A stretch of 64,000 nt of DNA from Labia minor (lineage: Eukaryota > Arthropoda > Insecta > Dermaptera > Spongiphoridae), in assembly GCA_963082975.1 (NCBI GenBank), contig OY720345.1, positions 9,574,491 to 9,638,490 on the forward strand, given 5' to 3'. The position numbers and the translations under genes are program-made. Each line of letters begins with the position of its first letter. Position 1 is the first letter of the stretch. The notes under the pieces were generated by a model that worked only from the letters and a program-made list of their open reading frames with translations, had not been told where the DNA came from and did no database searches. Below are positions 1-11,370 of the stretch, one piece after another.

Positions 1-420
1 CAAAAGAAATTATTATTATTATTATATTATCTATTATAAAGTGAAATCGATTTTTTTTATCCGCTTCATTGAATATATTAACATCTATTATTAGTTATAA
101 TAATAAAATATATTTTTTGCAATATAAAATGATTAATTACAATGAATATAAAATATTGAAAGAAATTGTTTTGTTCTTTTTTTTTAACATCCACTTTAAA
201 CAATTTGTCTGTATTTATTATTATTATTATTATTAAATAGTACAAGAGCATCATATAAATTTAATATACAAATATAATCAATTAACTATTAAAATAGAAT
301 TAATTTTAATATTCAATTATACATAAAATATATTTAATTAATTATAACATTAGAAATCACAATGACTAATGAAAATACCAATAAAATAGGAATAAATTAA
401 TAGTAACCGACCCAATCATC
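1..420. other. AT-rich non-coding DNA
   Basis: Only A/T-rich simple sequence is visible, with short ATT runs near 10-30 and 215-235. No domain, RNA gene or repeat family was recognised. Confidence 0.6.
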
Positions 421-428
421 GTTTAATA

Positions 429-834
429 TAGTGATTCTCAACCTGGACGATATTGCCTCCTGGGGGACGATCGACATCTTAAAGGGGGCGATTATTTGAC
501 TATACGATTTTAGGGGGACGATAGTTATTATGTTTTTGGGGGAAAAATCATTTTCAATTCTAAAAAAAAGGTAAGACGATTTTGCGAACAGGCTTTTAAA
601 CATTTCCGCTTTTTTCAGTATGGTTCTAAAAAAAAAAAAAAAAACTAAGATGATTTTGCGATCAGGTTCTGAAGCTCGATTTTTCAATATAGCTTTAAGT
701 ATCACCAAGTGTACCTACCTTATATTAAGGATTATCATGCAATTTTTATCTTTTAAAATTTATAGGGGGGGGGGGGAATTATGAAGCCGGTCTTACGAAG
801 TGGGCGTTTGGTCCAAAAAAGTTGAGAACAACTA
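429..834. mobile_element. hAT-type non-autonomous element (TAGTGATTCTCAAC ends)
   Basis: The element starts TAGTGATTCTCAAC and its other end, read in reverse complement, is TAGTTGTTCTCAAC (12 of 14 match). It is flanked by a perfect 8-bp duplication GTTTAATA (421-428 and 835-842), the hAT superfamily hallmark. The 406-bp body has no transposase. It carries the A-run module with 'ggttctaaaaaa' that recurs in other hAT elements of this window, and a 12-G run near 764-775. Open frames across it are incidental. Confidence 0.88.
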
Positions 835-842
835 GTTTAATA

Positions 843-1260
843 GAATCAATTGATTTATATTAATTTCATTATGGATTTTTGTTTGTATATTATAAATAAA
901 GTCTATATATACTATTTTTCTTTTTTTTTTAAAAAGTTTACAAAATGGTTATTTTCCCTTTCTTCCAATTTATCAATTATAATATTTTGTCTTTTAATTT
1001 CTCTCTTTCTCTCTCTTTCAATAATATTTATTCTTTTCTCGATTTATGTCAAACTTATATTTTACTTTCTATAGTAACAATTATATTTTCTTTTCCAAAT
1101 TTTGACTCTATATATTAATACAATTTCTTCTTTTCATTCGGACAAATTCTTCATTAATTCATAATATGTACTACTAAATGAGATTTTGCACTTAAATTAG
1201 AGAGAGGGAGGTGTCTATTCAAATCTATTCTCTTTTAATATTCAAACTCAATTCCTTAAA
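843..1260. other. AT-rich non-coding DNA
   Basis: T-rich and TA-rich DNA with a short CTCT-type tract near 1000-1020 and a GAGAGGGAGG stretch near 1200. The 74-residue frame at 850-1074 is Ile/Phe/Leu-rich with no recognisable domain and looks incidental. Confidence 0.5.
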
Positions 1261-1704
1261 TGAGGGTGGGGTGAAAAGTTTCCGGTCTGACCAAGAAAAA
1301 TGATGTTTTTAAATTTTTTTTTTCCTTATATTTCAACATAATCTCCATCAACACTGATACATTTCTCATAACAGTGTTCTAATGAATTAATTGATTAATC
1401 AATTAAATTTAAGTCTCATCAACAGTTATGAATCGGCGCAAAAATTCGTTTGGATTACGCCTACAGTGCCAAATTGTCGGTAGAAATGGTTTTTCGAAGC
1501 AGTTTTTGGTCTCTAACGTCAGCAAACGCGGCACCCACGTTGCACACAACTTTTCATATTCAAATGGTTGTTAAAAATATTTCGCACACGTTCAGCTGAC
1601 ATCGTACAGCTCTCAGGTATCCTGTATGTTGAAAAATAAAGCAAAAAAAAATTTAAAAACATCGTTTTTCTTGGTCAGGCCGGAATCTTTTCACCCCACC
1701 CTCG
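1261..1704 (-). mobile_element. Internally deleted mariner element
   Basis: Long imperfect terminal inverted repeats bound the element: GAGGGTGGGGTGAAAAG at the left, and the same string in reverse complement at 1687-1703. The similarity continues for about 50 bp on each side. The right end abuts a TA dinucleotide; the corresponding left TA appears mutated to AA. At 444 bp it is about a third of a complete mariner (about 1.3 kb). The interior holds two separated pieces of a decayed mariner transposase on the minus strand. Confidence 0.88.
1326..1620 (-). pseudogene. Mariner transposase remnant (internally deleted, frameshifted)
   Basis: The cut-and-paste transposase of the Tc1/mariner superfamily would act in the nucleus on the flanking inverted repeats. 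Reading the minus strand from about 1620 downwards, pieces resembling mariner follow in order: a stretch with SAERVRNIFNNHLNM, then in another frame CATWVPRLL, then RRNPNEFLRRFITVDE. The last contains the first catalytic aspartate of the DDD triad in its usual ITVDE setting. A large deletion (near 1380-1413) removes the middle of the protein, including the other two catalytic aspartates. The typical C-terminus follows, HCYEKCISVDGDYVEI and a TAA stop at 1326-1328. With frameshifts and the deletion it cannot be functional. Assignment to mariner is by recognised motifs, not a search. Confidence 0.85.
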
Positions 1705-1706
1705 TA

Positions 1707-2379
1707 ATCACTTGAAACCTTCTTAAATAACAATTAAATAAATTGTGTCCTTCTAAATATTTGAATTTAATAAATACGGAAATGATTTATAAAAATCAGA
1801 AAAGACTGAAAGGAGACAGGCGAGGGAACTAATAAACAAATCAAGATAATAAATTTCAAATTAATTTTTTATTTCAAAATTTCTGTTATAATAACTTTAC
1901 TTCTTAATATGTCTATTATTTATCTTTTTTTCATATTTATATCTCTATTAATTAGTATAAAAAAATAAAATAAATAAAAAAAAAATACCAAAATAAATAA
2001 TTATCCTTGAATTTCTATCTCGTTTTCTCTTCTTTAAAGTTTTACAACTATTTTATAGTGTTTACTTTAAACAAAAACTAATTTTCTCATGTAAATTGAT
2101 ATAATAATTGTTTATATATTCTTAAAGGGCATCCCTTCCCTTAGGCTCTAATTATTATTATATAAAATTCATAAGAATGGTGACCTCGTAGGTGGTTAAT
2201 GCTTAATTATTCGTTTAATTTTGCAAAAAGTATACCTACATATCTTATATAAAATATAGATTTACATATACAATTAAAATAGCTAATAATAAAGAATGAA
2301 ATTTTTTAAATTTATTATCTATAATATTTACTAATAAAAAAAAATGTTTTTCATACTTATTTATTATAATTATGTAGAA
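1707..2379. other. AT-rich non-coding DNA
   Basis: A/T-rich DNA with A-runs near 1960-1990. Nothing recognisable is seen until the LINE fragment that begins at about 2380. Confidence 0.5.
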
Positions 2380-2478
2380 AGGGACCTGGGAGAGTTGGGA
2401 GACAATAGGAATTGGATGGATGTAGCCCAGGATAGGGACAGTTGCAGAAATGTGGTTGCTGAGGCCAAGAATTTTTAA
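2380..2478 (+). pseudogene. LINE ORF2 C-terminal fragment (5'-truncated)
   Basis: An uninterrupted 32-codon stretch runs to a TAA stop at 2476-2478 and contains NWMDVAQDRDSCRNVV. This resembles the extreme C-terminus after the reverse transcriptase of RTE-like non-LTR retrotransposons, where a WxxxAQDRxxWRxxV motif is common. The conserved tryptophan of the DRxxWR part is Cys here. Upstream there is no sign of reverse transcriptase, so this is probably a dead-on-arrival 5'-truncated copy. No poly(A) or TSD was located. It is short, so the call rests on one motif. Confidence 0.6.
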
Positions 2479-2690
2479 TTTCGCTAGAGTCTGATATTAG
2501 TTTATTTTAAGATTAAATCTTAATTGTGTAATGATCTTTTAAATAATATGATATTTAATATCAATAATGATTATTTGTGTTTACCATAAATTGGCAATTG
2601 TAATTTTTGTTCAATTGTAATTAGTCAAGTAGAGTGGAAAATGATGCATATAATAAATTAATGAATCATCTGATTGAATTATTCATTTTT

Positions 2691-3245
2691 ATTATCTCGT
2701 AAGAGATAGTATTGCGATCACGAAAAATTTCGATGTTGAGATTTTGATGTTTTTGTACGTTTTGAAGGTTCCTGAATCATTTTCACTAAGGTTGAGAAAA
2801 ATGTCTGTCTCTCTCTATGTGTGTGTGTGTGTATGTAGACAAGATTACGCAAAAACGGTTTGAACTAGAATCATAAAATTTGGTATACGGGAAATGTAGC
2901 TCAACCGGAAGGGGATCATTACCTACAACGTTTTGATTTTTTTTCTCTAAAGTGACCGCAATAATAAAGATATATGATAGTTTTTCACATGATTAAAAAT
3001 TGTGTAAAACTGCTATATATAGAATTTCAGCTTGATTGAATTCCTGAAACTATCGGAATTAATGTTTTAACACTTTGACTGACAATTACGCGCCAACACG
3101 TGACGTGGTGCCATCAACAAACATCCAAACATGCGATGATTTAATATTTATTATTTATAATTAATTAAATTTAATTTAAATATAATATATTATGTTTAAT
3201 CCAATTCAAATATGCGAGATAGTCAAGTGGAGACACTCTAGCTTA
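2691..3245 (+). mobile_element. HLE-A copy 1 (Helitron/Helentron-like, non-autonomous)
   Basis: A full-length copy of the main repeat family. It starts at a degenerate ATTATCTCGT end, followed by the family's 'tattgcgatca' and 'gaaggttcctgaatcatttt' blocks, then a TCTC/GTGT microsatellite near 2808-2835. It ends with a GCGAGATAGT inverted match to the start, a short hairpin and CTTA. It is non-coding. Its 3' flank (3246-3571) is shared with copy 3. Confidence 0.82.
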
Positions 3246-3571
3246 TTTTATATAAAAGGTAATTAATAAAGATGGACAAATATAAAGTCATTTTTATGTA
3301 GAGGCAGTTCACTAAACTTACAAAATAAACTAAAATTGATTACATATTACACACACATATACTTAATAATTTTGATAATAAGTATATAATAAAAAGAAAT
3401 AAAATATCTAGACGTAAAATTTGTATAATGAAATATTAGATATTTAATGAATTTATAGAGACTCTATAAAAAAAAATTATAATAATAATAATAATAATAA
3501 TATATATATAAATTTTAAAAAAATCATTTATAAATCTTCAATGTTAATTCTTTTTATAATATATCAAATTT
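3246..3571 (+). repeat. Downstream flank shared with the copy at 14.8 kb
   Basis: About 320 bp immediately after the HLE-A end here is nearly the same as 15369-15680 (for example 'agtcatttttatgtagagg', 'aaaatatctagacgtaaaa'). The other HLE-A copies do not have it. The upstream flanks of the two copies are unrelated. Either the 3' end was read through when one copy was made, or the segment is part of a longer subfamily. Confidence 0.8.
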
Positions 3572-3581
3572 ATAATAAATA

Positions 3582-3867
3582 TATATGTTTGATAGTTTTT
3601 CACATGATTACAAATTGTATAAAACTGCTATATATAGAATTTCAGCTTGATTGAATCGCTGAAAGTACCAGAATTAATTTTTTAAAACTGCAAATCACGC
3701 GCCAAAACGTGACGTGGTGCCACCAACAAAGAGCCAAACATGCGCTGAATGAATAAATATTATTTATTAATTTTAATTTATAATTAATTAAATATAATTT
3801 AAATATAATATCTTATGTTTAATCCAATTCAAATTTGCGAGATAGTTGAGAGGAGACACTACAGCTT
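3582..3867 (+). mobile_element. HLE-A copy 2 (3' half only)
   Basis: Begins abruptly inside the family at 'atatatgtttgatag' and runs to the normal 3' end (GCGAGATAGT, hairpin region, GCTT). The 5' half with its microsatellite is missing. It follows almost directly on the shared flank of copy 1. Confidence 0.8.
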
Positions 3868-4436
3868 TTTTATTTCTCTGTAATTGATATACATAGTATT
3901 TGAATCGGTGTAAGTGCTCCAAAATGTAACAAAAATATCAAGTTTAAACTGAAATAGATAATAAAATTTTTACTCCCTTGATGAAAATGTTCTTGAGGTG
4001 ATGAAATAGTAAGAATAATGAACTTTCTTAGTATTTTTCTGATTGGACAAACACTAATCGATTTGATTTTTACTTAAGATTAAATTCTGTTTCAATTCTG
4101 CTTTCAGATGACAATTTAATTTAGAATCAGTTTATTGATGTTGATACAAAACAAAATTTCTAAATAAATTATACTCAATCTATGATGTGAGAGGTGCACT
4201 GGACACTCAACAAGTGTGAACATCGAAAAACAACAGTTCAGGCAAAGTACACATAACATTAAAATTATTATTTAAAATTAATAACATGGACATATGATTA
4301 TCCACTAAAAAGTGGACTGTGAGCTATCAAAAAATTTCTAAAGGGATCCCATTTAGAAATTTTAAAAAGTTGGAGAAACGCTGTTTTATAGAGAGAACAG
4401 AATCAATAATCAAGAACGATTTACGATTCCTATAAA
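3868..4436. other. AT-rich non-coding DNA
   Basis: No repeat family or gene recognised. A slightly less simple stretch lies at 4180-4260 but has no long open frame. Confidence 0.5.
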
Positions 4437-4790
4437 TAGGGTGACCAAACGTCCCGTTTTTAGGTGCTCTGACACGGCGTCAAGAAAATGTCTTCGGGAT
4501 AGCCTATTGTCCCGTTTTTTTTTGTTTTTTTTAATATTTAGGAAATTTCCTACTTTTTACTTTAAAAAAAGGTCAAATTTCTGGACTAAGCTTTTTGAAC
4601 ATTTCGTACTTTTTTCAAAATTTTTTCAATTTGTTTCCAAAAAAAAAAGCTCAAACGTTTTCTGGACAAAGCTTTTGAACAGTACTTTTTTCAAATTTTT
4701 TTCAATTTGCTTCTAAAAAAATAAAAGCTCAAACGTTTTCTGGACTAAGCTTTTGAATATTTCGTACTTTTTTTTCAAAATTTTTCAGAT
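4437..4790 (+). mobile_element. hAT-type element, TAGGGTGACCA family, 3'-truncated
   Basis: Starts TAGGGTGACCAAACGTCCCG, the same end as the elements at 24.0, 44.8 and 47.7 kb. It shares with the 44.8-kb copy a short internal deletion after CCCGTTTTTAGGTGCTCTG. The opposite inverted repeat is absent. The right part is a tandem array of the internal hAT module. The 91-residue frame at 4441-4716 is incidental. Confidence 0.75.
4570..4790 (+). repeat. Tandem internal module of about 90-95 bp (2-3 units)
   Basis: The phrase 'tttctggactaagctttt' followed by 'cgtacttttttcaaaat' and 'caatttg' recurs at about 4571, 4658 and 4738. The unit is the same module that occurs singly or twice in other hAT elements of the window. 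Confidence 0.7.
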
Positions 4791-5435
4791 AATATAATAA
4801 TAATATCAACCTTAAATTCAATTATTAATCATGTACAAGTATTCTTTCTGAACATGTCTAGGAATGGGATATTATACAATAATTTTTATATTTTGTGCTT
4901 TATATTTTCTTGTATGACATTGAAAAAATAATTTTTGCTAACATAATGTAGTTTTCTGTTGTTTTTTTTGTCATTCTAAACATTTATTGTGCAATATATT
5001 GATAAAATAAATTGTATAATAATTATAATGGACATTTTTAATATTGTATAGGGAGTTAAATAAATGATCCATATCAAATTGAAATTTCTTATTTATATTT
5101 TGATTAATGATTATTTATTTCCAAATATCACCCTCTCTCCCTCCCCTGTCCTCTTTTCTCGTCTCATTTGAAGTTCATGAATTTAATTAGTTCGTTTTGC
5201 GCTACCGGCAATATTATATTAATGAGTTTATTTTTCTCTTACAATACAACGGATGCTGTATGAACATTGACCTTGTTTGTAGAGTAGGTGGGTGGGTGGG
5301 AATATAGGTTGGATTTATATTATATTTATTTATTTATGTTTGTTCAGGGAAAAAGTTAGACTAGAGAATAATTTATTACAAATTGTTTGAATATATTTTC
5401 TATTACCTTAAGAAAGAAGAGTAATATACGATATT

Positions 5436-5467
<32 letters not shown>

Positions 5468-6560
5468 AATAGAGAGGGTTTCATTGATAAATGAAAGAAT
5501 ATATATTACATTACTTTCTCTCTATCTTTGTCAATGATAAAGGTCATTTAATTATAAGTATTATATATGATTCATTATAAAAGATTTTTTTTCTTATTTA
5601 AAATTAATATAATAGACTTTTCAATATACCTAAGACTTGTTTTTTTTCAAAAAAAATATCAATATACCTTTTTAATATAAAAATTAATTTAGATCAAGAA
5701 AATAAAAATCCTTGTATATCTCTTTTTTCTTTCTGTCTTTCTCTCTCTCTCTCTCTTTTTATTCATATATATATATATATATATTTCTGCATGTAATGCC
5801 ATTCAAATCTTATCTTAGATTACATCGTCCGTTTAGTTTACAGTTGTTGCCACATTTTGATAAATATCTAAAGCTTGTCTATTAGATGATTAGAAAAAAA
5901 AAACAGTTTATGATCATGTCAAAAAGTTTAAAGATTTTTTACAATTGATAAATAGAAATTTTATACATTCAGAGCAATACTATTTGATTTTATTAAATTA
6001 AATTAAATGTAATCTATAAAAGTATATTTTATATATTTTTGAAAAAATCAAATATATATTCTTCTTTAAAAGAATATATAACTTGAGAAAAGGCTACCTG
6101 CCACCTTTCCTTTCATATGAGAATAAAGATATATATTTTATATTTCTGAAAAAAGAAATAAAAATTTCAAAACAAAGTGTAAATTGTCGGTATTATTTTA
6201 CACAATCATGCATTTCATGAATTTATTTTATTCAAGGACTTTGTGGGAGTAACATTTATGGACTTCTTGTATCTATGAACTTCCTTAATGATTAAAGAAA
6301 TAAATATAAACTTGACCGGATTAAATGTTAAAAGTTAATTCTTACTCCAATATATATATATTCTGTTGTTTAAACTTAATAAAATATAATTATAAAATAT
6401 TATAATAAATATTATATATTATGCTTTAAAAACTACTTTTACAATAGAAATCAAATAAAAATGATTATGAAAATATTTTACATGTTTAATTGAATTGTTT
6501 TAATATTTATACAAGCTATATTAGAAACTTTATAATTTAAAATTTTAGTATAAAATAATT
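4791..6560. other. AT-rich DNA with microsatellites
   Basis: No gene recognised. Contents include a pyrimidine tract near 5130-5160, a GGGT repeat near 5286-5300, a TA/GA tract (5433-5467), CT and AT tracts near 5737-5783, and long A/T runs. Confidence 0.5.
5433..5467. repeat. (TA)n(GA)n microsatellite
   Basis: A short TA run passes directly into about 11 GA units. Confidence 0.9.
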
Positions 6561-6571
6561 AATTTATTTAA

Positions 6572-6849
6572 AGGCGACACAGGGTGAGAGGTTAGCGATG
6601 CTGCCTCACATTCTCGTGGTCCCGGGCCTGTCAAGTGAATTTCTCTAGCTAGAGTTTATGGGACGGAGTCAACCCAGCCTCCGGGATCAAAATTGGGAAA
6701 GCTACTTGATAGCGCCTCCGATCAAGAAAATCAAGGTAAAGGTTGATAGGATTCGTTCTACTGATCATAGTACACCTCATCATTAATATAACCGATTTGA
6801 TAGGCGTTGTTCTTGCATAGGACGTACAAAAGTCAGAGTTTTTTTTTTA
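6572..6849 (+). mobile_element. SINE-A copy 1
   Basis: About 280 bp with higher GC than its surroundings, flanked by the 11-bp duplication AATTTATTTAA (6561-6571 and 6850-6860) and ending in 'gtcagag' plus a T-run. The head ('gggtgagaggttagcg' ... 'gtggtcccggg') looks tRNA-derived, though the B-box is degenerate. The core contains 'gggacggagtcaacccagc' and 'gcgcctccgatcaag', shared by the copies at 25.6, 39.2 and 63.9 kb. Confidence 0.82.
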
Positions 6850-6860
6850 AATTTATTTAA

Positions 6861-8504
6861 CAATTTACATGGATTACATGAGAATCACTTTACATATTTT
6901 ATTACGATTAATATAACTCAATGAGATTGTTACTTTTTTTCTATATTAATCTATAATTTTTCAGAATTGTAAGAGTTAAAGCAAATTATGTAAGTTTTGT
7001 GTACGCGCGAGTGCATATACTAGTTACATTTTATCACAATAGAGATAAATTATCTTACAATTTCTATCTTATAAAATCATTTAAAACCGTTAAGTATGAG
7101 TTTTTTTCAAAAAATATAAATTTTTCTCATAAAAACACGTTTTTTTTAAGGTATGTCCAATGGACATTTCCTTTTAATGTTGGACCCGATGGAGGGTTCA
7201 ATTAGTTTACTTAAATAGACTGAATATAAAAATATTACGCCATGACATAATTTTAACTGTTTTATATATATTTAATTTAATTTTTTTTATAATTTTTAAA
7301 CTTTTGAATTTTGGTGAAAAGAATTATCTATAATAGGGTGTTTCTATTTAATAATAAGAATGTATTTATAAAATTGCTAAGTAATAAATATTTTATTTTA
7401 AAGAAAATAGGAAGAAAGTAAAAATTTTCTATGTATTATATTATTACATCATTGAATGTAATAATAGTTTCTAAAAATTTAATAATTGAATGAGTAATTT
7501 TTTTTAAAACTACTCTCTTTTAGATATTTAAGAATATCTTATGAATTATTAATCAAAATAATTCTAGTGTTGAAGTTAATTTTAATTTTCTTTAAAAAAA
7601 AAAATCGCCTAAAGGATAAGAAAATAGCATGAAACTATGCATATTTCAAATTGCAAGAGGACCAAATATATTAATCTTTATCTATTATTTTTCTCTCTTT
7701 CTTTCTCTCAATTAGTGAAGCAATAATCATCCTATAGCATGAGAACGAATTAAATTGTCGAAAATTGATCAACAATGATTACATCTTCCCCTCCGGGTGG
7801 GTAACCCGAATAAGGATTTTTTTTTTTTTTATTTTTTTTTTTCTTATGTTTATCATTTGGAAATTAGTTTAGCCGAATCATCTCTGATCACGTCCAAATG
7901 TTAAATAACCAACCAATGTCTGTATTATTAAATAACTAACATATAATCATTTAATTTTTAATCTTCAAAATGCAACTGGAGTTTCTCTTTTCTCTCTCTT
8001 TTTCTTTCTTTCTTTCATCTTCTTCTTCTTCAGGTGACAGCAAAGAATATTTCATTTTATAAATTGAGATGGTGGAATTAAAATTAAATCTTATTATAAG
8101 TATAAGCCAAATCAGTCAGCACCAATAATAAATTTCAAAAAGATATATGCTATAAATGATTAATTATTTCTTAATGTTCATTACCCTCGAAAAAATTTAA
8201 AAAAAAAAAATGTTTAATTATCTATAGAAATTGCATCATAATATTTTAAGCCTATCATCATATCAATTCACATAATTTATTGTTAGAATCACCTTATAAA
8301 AAAAATTTACAATATTTCAATTCTTCTAGGGAGAATTTGAGAAATAAAACTCAAAAGCTCAAATGATAACACCAGTTCGAATAAATAAAATAAAATAAAA
8401 AAAAATGAAATTGTTCTGGTTTGATTAATGTGTGAATGAATGGTGTGTCATTTGGGTGTTGCGTATAATGACATTGAGTCAAAATCACTTGTAGAATTGC
8501 AGAT
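6861..8504. other. AT-rich non-coding DNA
   Basis: A/T-rich DNA with T-runs near 7819-7850, CTTT tracts near 7990-8015 and a short hairpin CGGGT-GGGTA-ACCCG near 7795-7809. Frames at 6999-7205 and 8351-8596 show no domain. Confidence 0.5.
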
Positions 8505-8775
8505 ATAGAGATTTTTACATTCTTCCACGAATCATGAATTTTCTTAACAGAAAAATGTATTTTCAGCACTCTTAATTTAAAATTATATGACGTCACAGCC
8601 AGCGCCTCCTTATCTCGTATATTATAAATAAGATAAAATTAAAAATATTTATGTTATATCCATATCTGTTTTTTATTGCATTAATAGTTATTAGATATTA
8701 AAATTATTTGAAATTGTTTCTGTAGCTGGAAATTAATTTAGTTCTGCGCCTGGCCACAGGTCAACTTATTTTTTT
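8505..8775 (+). mobile_element. HLE-B fragment (3' portion)
   Basis: Matches the 3' half of the HLE-B family seen at 32-33 kb and 39.8 kb: 'ccacgaatcatg', 'ttttcttaacagaaaaa', 'tatgacgtca', 'gaaattgtttctgtagctgg', and the terminal CTGGCCACAGGTCAACTTA. The GTCC microsatellite and the 5' end are missing, and the left limit is approximate. Confidence 0.75.
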
Positions 8776-8813
8776 TTTTTATTATTATTCGAGTTTTTGC
8801 ACTTACTCAGCAT

Positions 8814-8905
8814 TTAACACGTTCCCGCTGGCATGTACCACCGGTGGTACATGAATGCTTGGTCCCATCATAGACAAATTATGGAGCTGGCGGGAAAGTG
8901 GTAAA
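8814..8905. mobile_element. Possible piggyBac-like mini-element with perfect palindrome
   Basis: A TTAA precedes CACGTTCCCGCTGG, and the right side reads CTGGCGGGAAAGTGGTAAA, an imperfect inverted match with a decayed TTAA. Inside is a perfect 20-bp palindrome ATGTACCACCGGTGGTACAT at 8833-8852. A TTAA target and a CCACCGGTGG-like palindrome are features known from piggyBac-type MITEs. The class is an inference from one copy. Confidence 0.45.
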
Positions 8906-9562
8906 TTTATTTATTTGTGATTAGGCTCTGACGATGTGTAAAGGGAGTTCACCCTGGCCCATTATTATTATTATTAATTGCTAATACTAACATATTATAA
9001 GAAAATGGATCAATTCATTTTCCTTTTCTTTTCACCAATTAAAATAGATATAATATCTAAATTAAAAAAAAAAATAACAGTAAATTAAAATATCTTTGGT
9101 GTGTTTTTTTTGCATTCTTTTTAAATATTATATTTAAATAAACTATATTATAAATAATAAAATTATATATTATTATTATTATTATTATTAGAAAGATACG
9201 TTTATGATAAAACCATAACTAATTGAGTATATAATGTGCAAAAATTAATTAAAATAAGTAATAAAAATAATAAAAACATAAATAAAATTGTTATGTAAAC
9301 TTAATATGGTAAAAGGTATTTGCTTCTTTTTATATAAAAATTTATATTAAAAAAAAATAAAACAAAATAACGGATAAAAATTATTATTTATTAAACATGT
9401 GTAAAGACAATATTCAAAAGTTCATGGTTTCCAAATGATTAGTCCACAATTGATTGATATGATAAGAGAAAGAGAGAGAGAGAGAAATTGAATGTGTGTA
9501 CGAGTAAATATTAAGAGTGCTATTAACTATTTTTAGTAAAACAACCTGTAAATTGAATATTT
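8906..9562. other. AT-rich non-coding DNA
   Basis: ATT-repeat runs (8959-8976, 9171-9190) and a GAGA tract (9468-9485). No gene seen. Confidence 0.5.
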
Positions 9563-9570
9563 ACTTAAAT

Positions 9571-9922
9571 CAGTGTTTTCCAACCTGTGGGGCGCTAAAC
9601 TGTTGTAAGGGGTGCGCGAAGGTATTAGAACCAAATTTCAAATGTCCGCAAACTTTTGAAAAATCGATCTTTTTTTTCAATATGGTTCTAAAAAAAAGGT
9701 ATGATTTTGTGGCCAAACTTTTGAACATTTTCGATTTTTTTTCAATTATTTTCAATATGTTTTTTGCGATGCTCTGAAAGATTGGCCCCTGTTGCTATAT
9801 TATTTCAGAAATCTGCCCGACTTATTGAAAAAGGAAATTAGATTATTACAAAAATTAAGGGGGGCGCAAAAATTTTTTTTTAAAAAAGGGGGGCGCCTGT
9901 CCTGAAAGGTTGGAAACCACTG
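9571..9922. mobile_element. hAT-type non-autonomous element (CAGTGTTTTCCAACCT ends)
   Basis: The terminal inverted repeats CAGTGTTTTCCAACCT and, at the other end, CAGTGGTTTCCAACCT differ at one of 16 positions. A perfect 8-bp duplication ACTTAAAT flanks the element (9563-9570 and 9923-9930). The 352-bp body includes 'ggggcgc' motifs near both ends and two copies of the 'tatggttctaaaaaa' module. No transposase is encoded. Confidence 0.92.
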
Positions 9923-9930
9923 ACTTAAAT

Positions 9931-11370
9931 ATTTTTTTTTAAAATCACATAAAAAATAATTTATTGCAATTATGAAGATTGTTCTATTGTAATTATATTA
10001 ATATTTTATTATAATCTACTATAATGAGTTTATTTATTATTTGTTAAAAATTTATTTATCTTAATTTAAATTTAAAAAAATATTTATTAATAATAATAAC
10101 TAATAATTATAATAATTTCCTTATAAGAAATTTTAATAGAATTTCTTTTATTGAAAAATAGTAAATTAAAAAAAAAAAAAACGATACTTTGAAGTCTATT
10201 ACTTGAGGGTGAGGAATATTTTTCTGTGCCTACTTAGTTAATACTTAATTAAATTTATAATTGTAATTGTAATGTTTTTAAATATAATTAATTAAATATT
10301 TAATTAAAATTATTATTAAAAGAAATATCTTCAATTGTTTTACAATAATTATTATAATTAATTGTAAGTGATCAATAATTTTTTAATGACTGAATACCTG
10401 TTCACGTGAGTGGTTTACTGTTCAAATCAATAGCTATCTACTTACGATATCTTCTATTGCTTATTTGAAGGGCGTCCATTGCTGTTTTGTAACAAGGCGC
10501 CAAAATCCTAGAATAGGCAACTGACTGGGAAAGTAAAGTGAGATCGATCATAGGCTCAAATATATTTTATTTCTTTCCAAATATGATTTATCAGTACAAT
10601 GATACTAAAATTTGTTGTTAATTTATTAATATTAATAATATATGATTAGTGAGTATAGATATGTTTCGAAAACAATATACTTAAATTCACCTGAAATATT
10701 TTCAATAATGTGAATAAAAGTAACTTATTATTATATTGAGTAAGTTAACAAAAAATAATAATGAAAAAAATATTTATATTTATAATATACCCAGATGATA
10801 TTTTTGTTGTTTGTTTGAAAGAAAATTTTAAATTCAATAATTATTATATTAAATAATTATATCAAAAAAAAAAACTCAAAGATTACATTCTACATGTTTA
10901 TTTCAAAATGAAAATAAAAAGTAAAGAAAATAAGAAAATAATCGCGATATTCAATTATTTTTTCTCATTTAATTATTAATTAAATAAAAACAAACAAACA
11001 ATTGAATATTTAATAGGGAATCCTCCTCTCCCCATTAATTAGCCCTCCCAAGCCTCGCCTCACGGAATTTGGAAAACAAAGAAAAAACAAAGTTCGCCTT
11101 ATCAAAAAATAATAATAAAGCGTTTGGACTGTAAGTCTCTTTGAATTAGCTGAGAGAGTGTTTTTGAGTTTTTGGATTTCGAAATGAAATTGCCTCATTC
11201 AGGGTATAACCTGAAATATTATAGAACCTACCTACATAAGGGAATGAATGCAGGGTCTCTTCCAATATGGGTGGATCACCCATACTAATCGAATAATATA
11301 CCCTAAGCTCAAAAGGTATCCAACAATTTGTTCCTGTACTAGCAGGCTATTCCCATTTCGGAACTGTGCT
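9931..11370. other. AT-rich non-coding DNA with a GC-richer right end
   Basis: A/T-rich DNA up to about 11000 with a less simple patch at 10470-10560. From 11020 to 11370 the sequence is GC-richer and may be part of the LINE remnant that follows, but no reverse transcriptase motif was recognised there. Confidence 0.45.
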
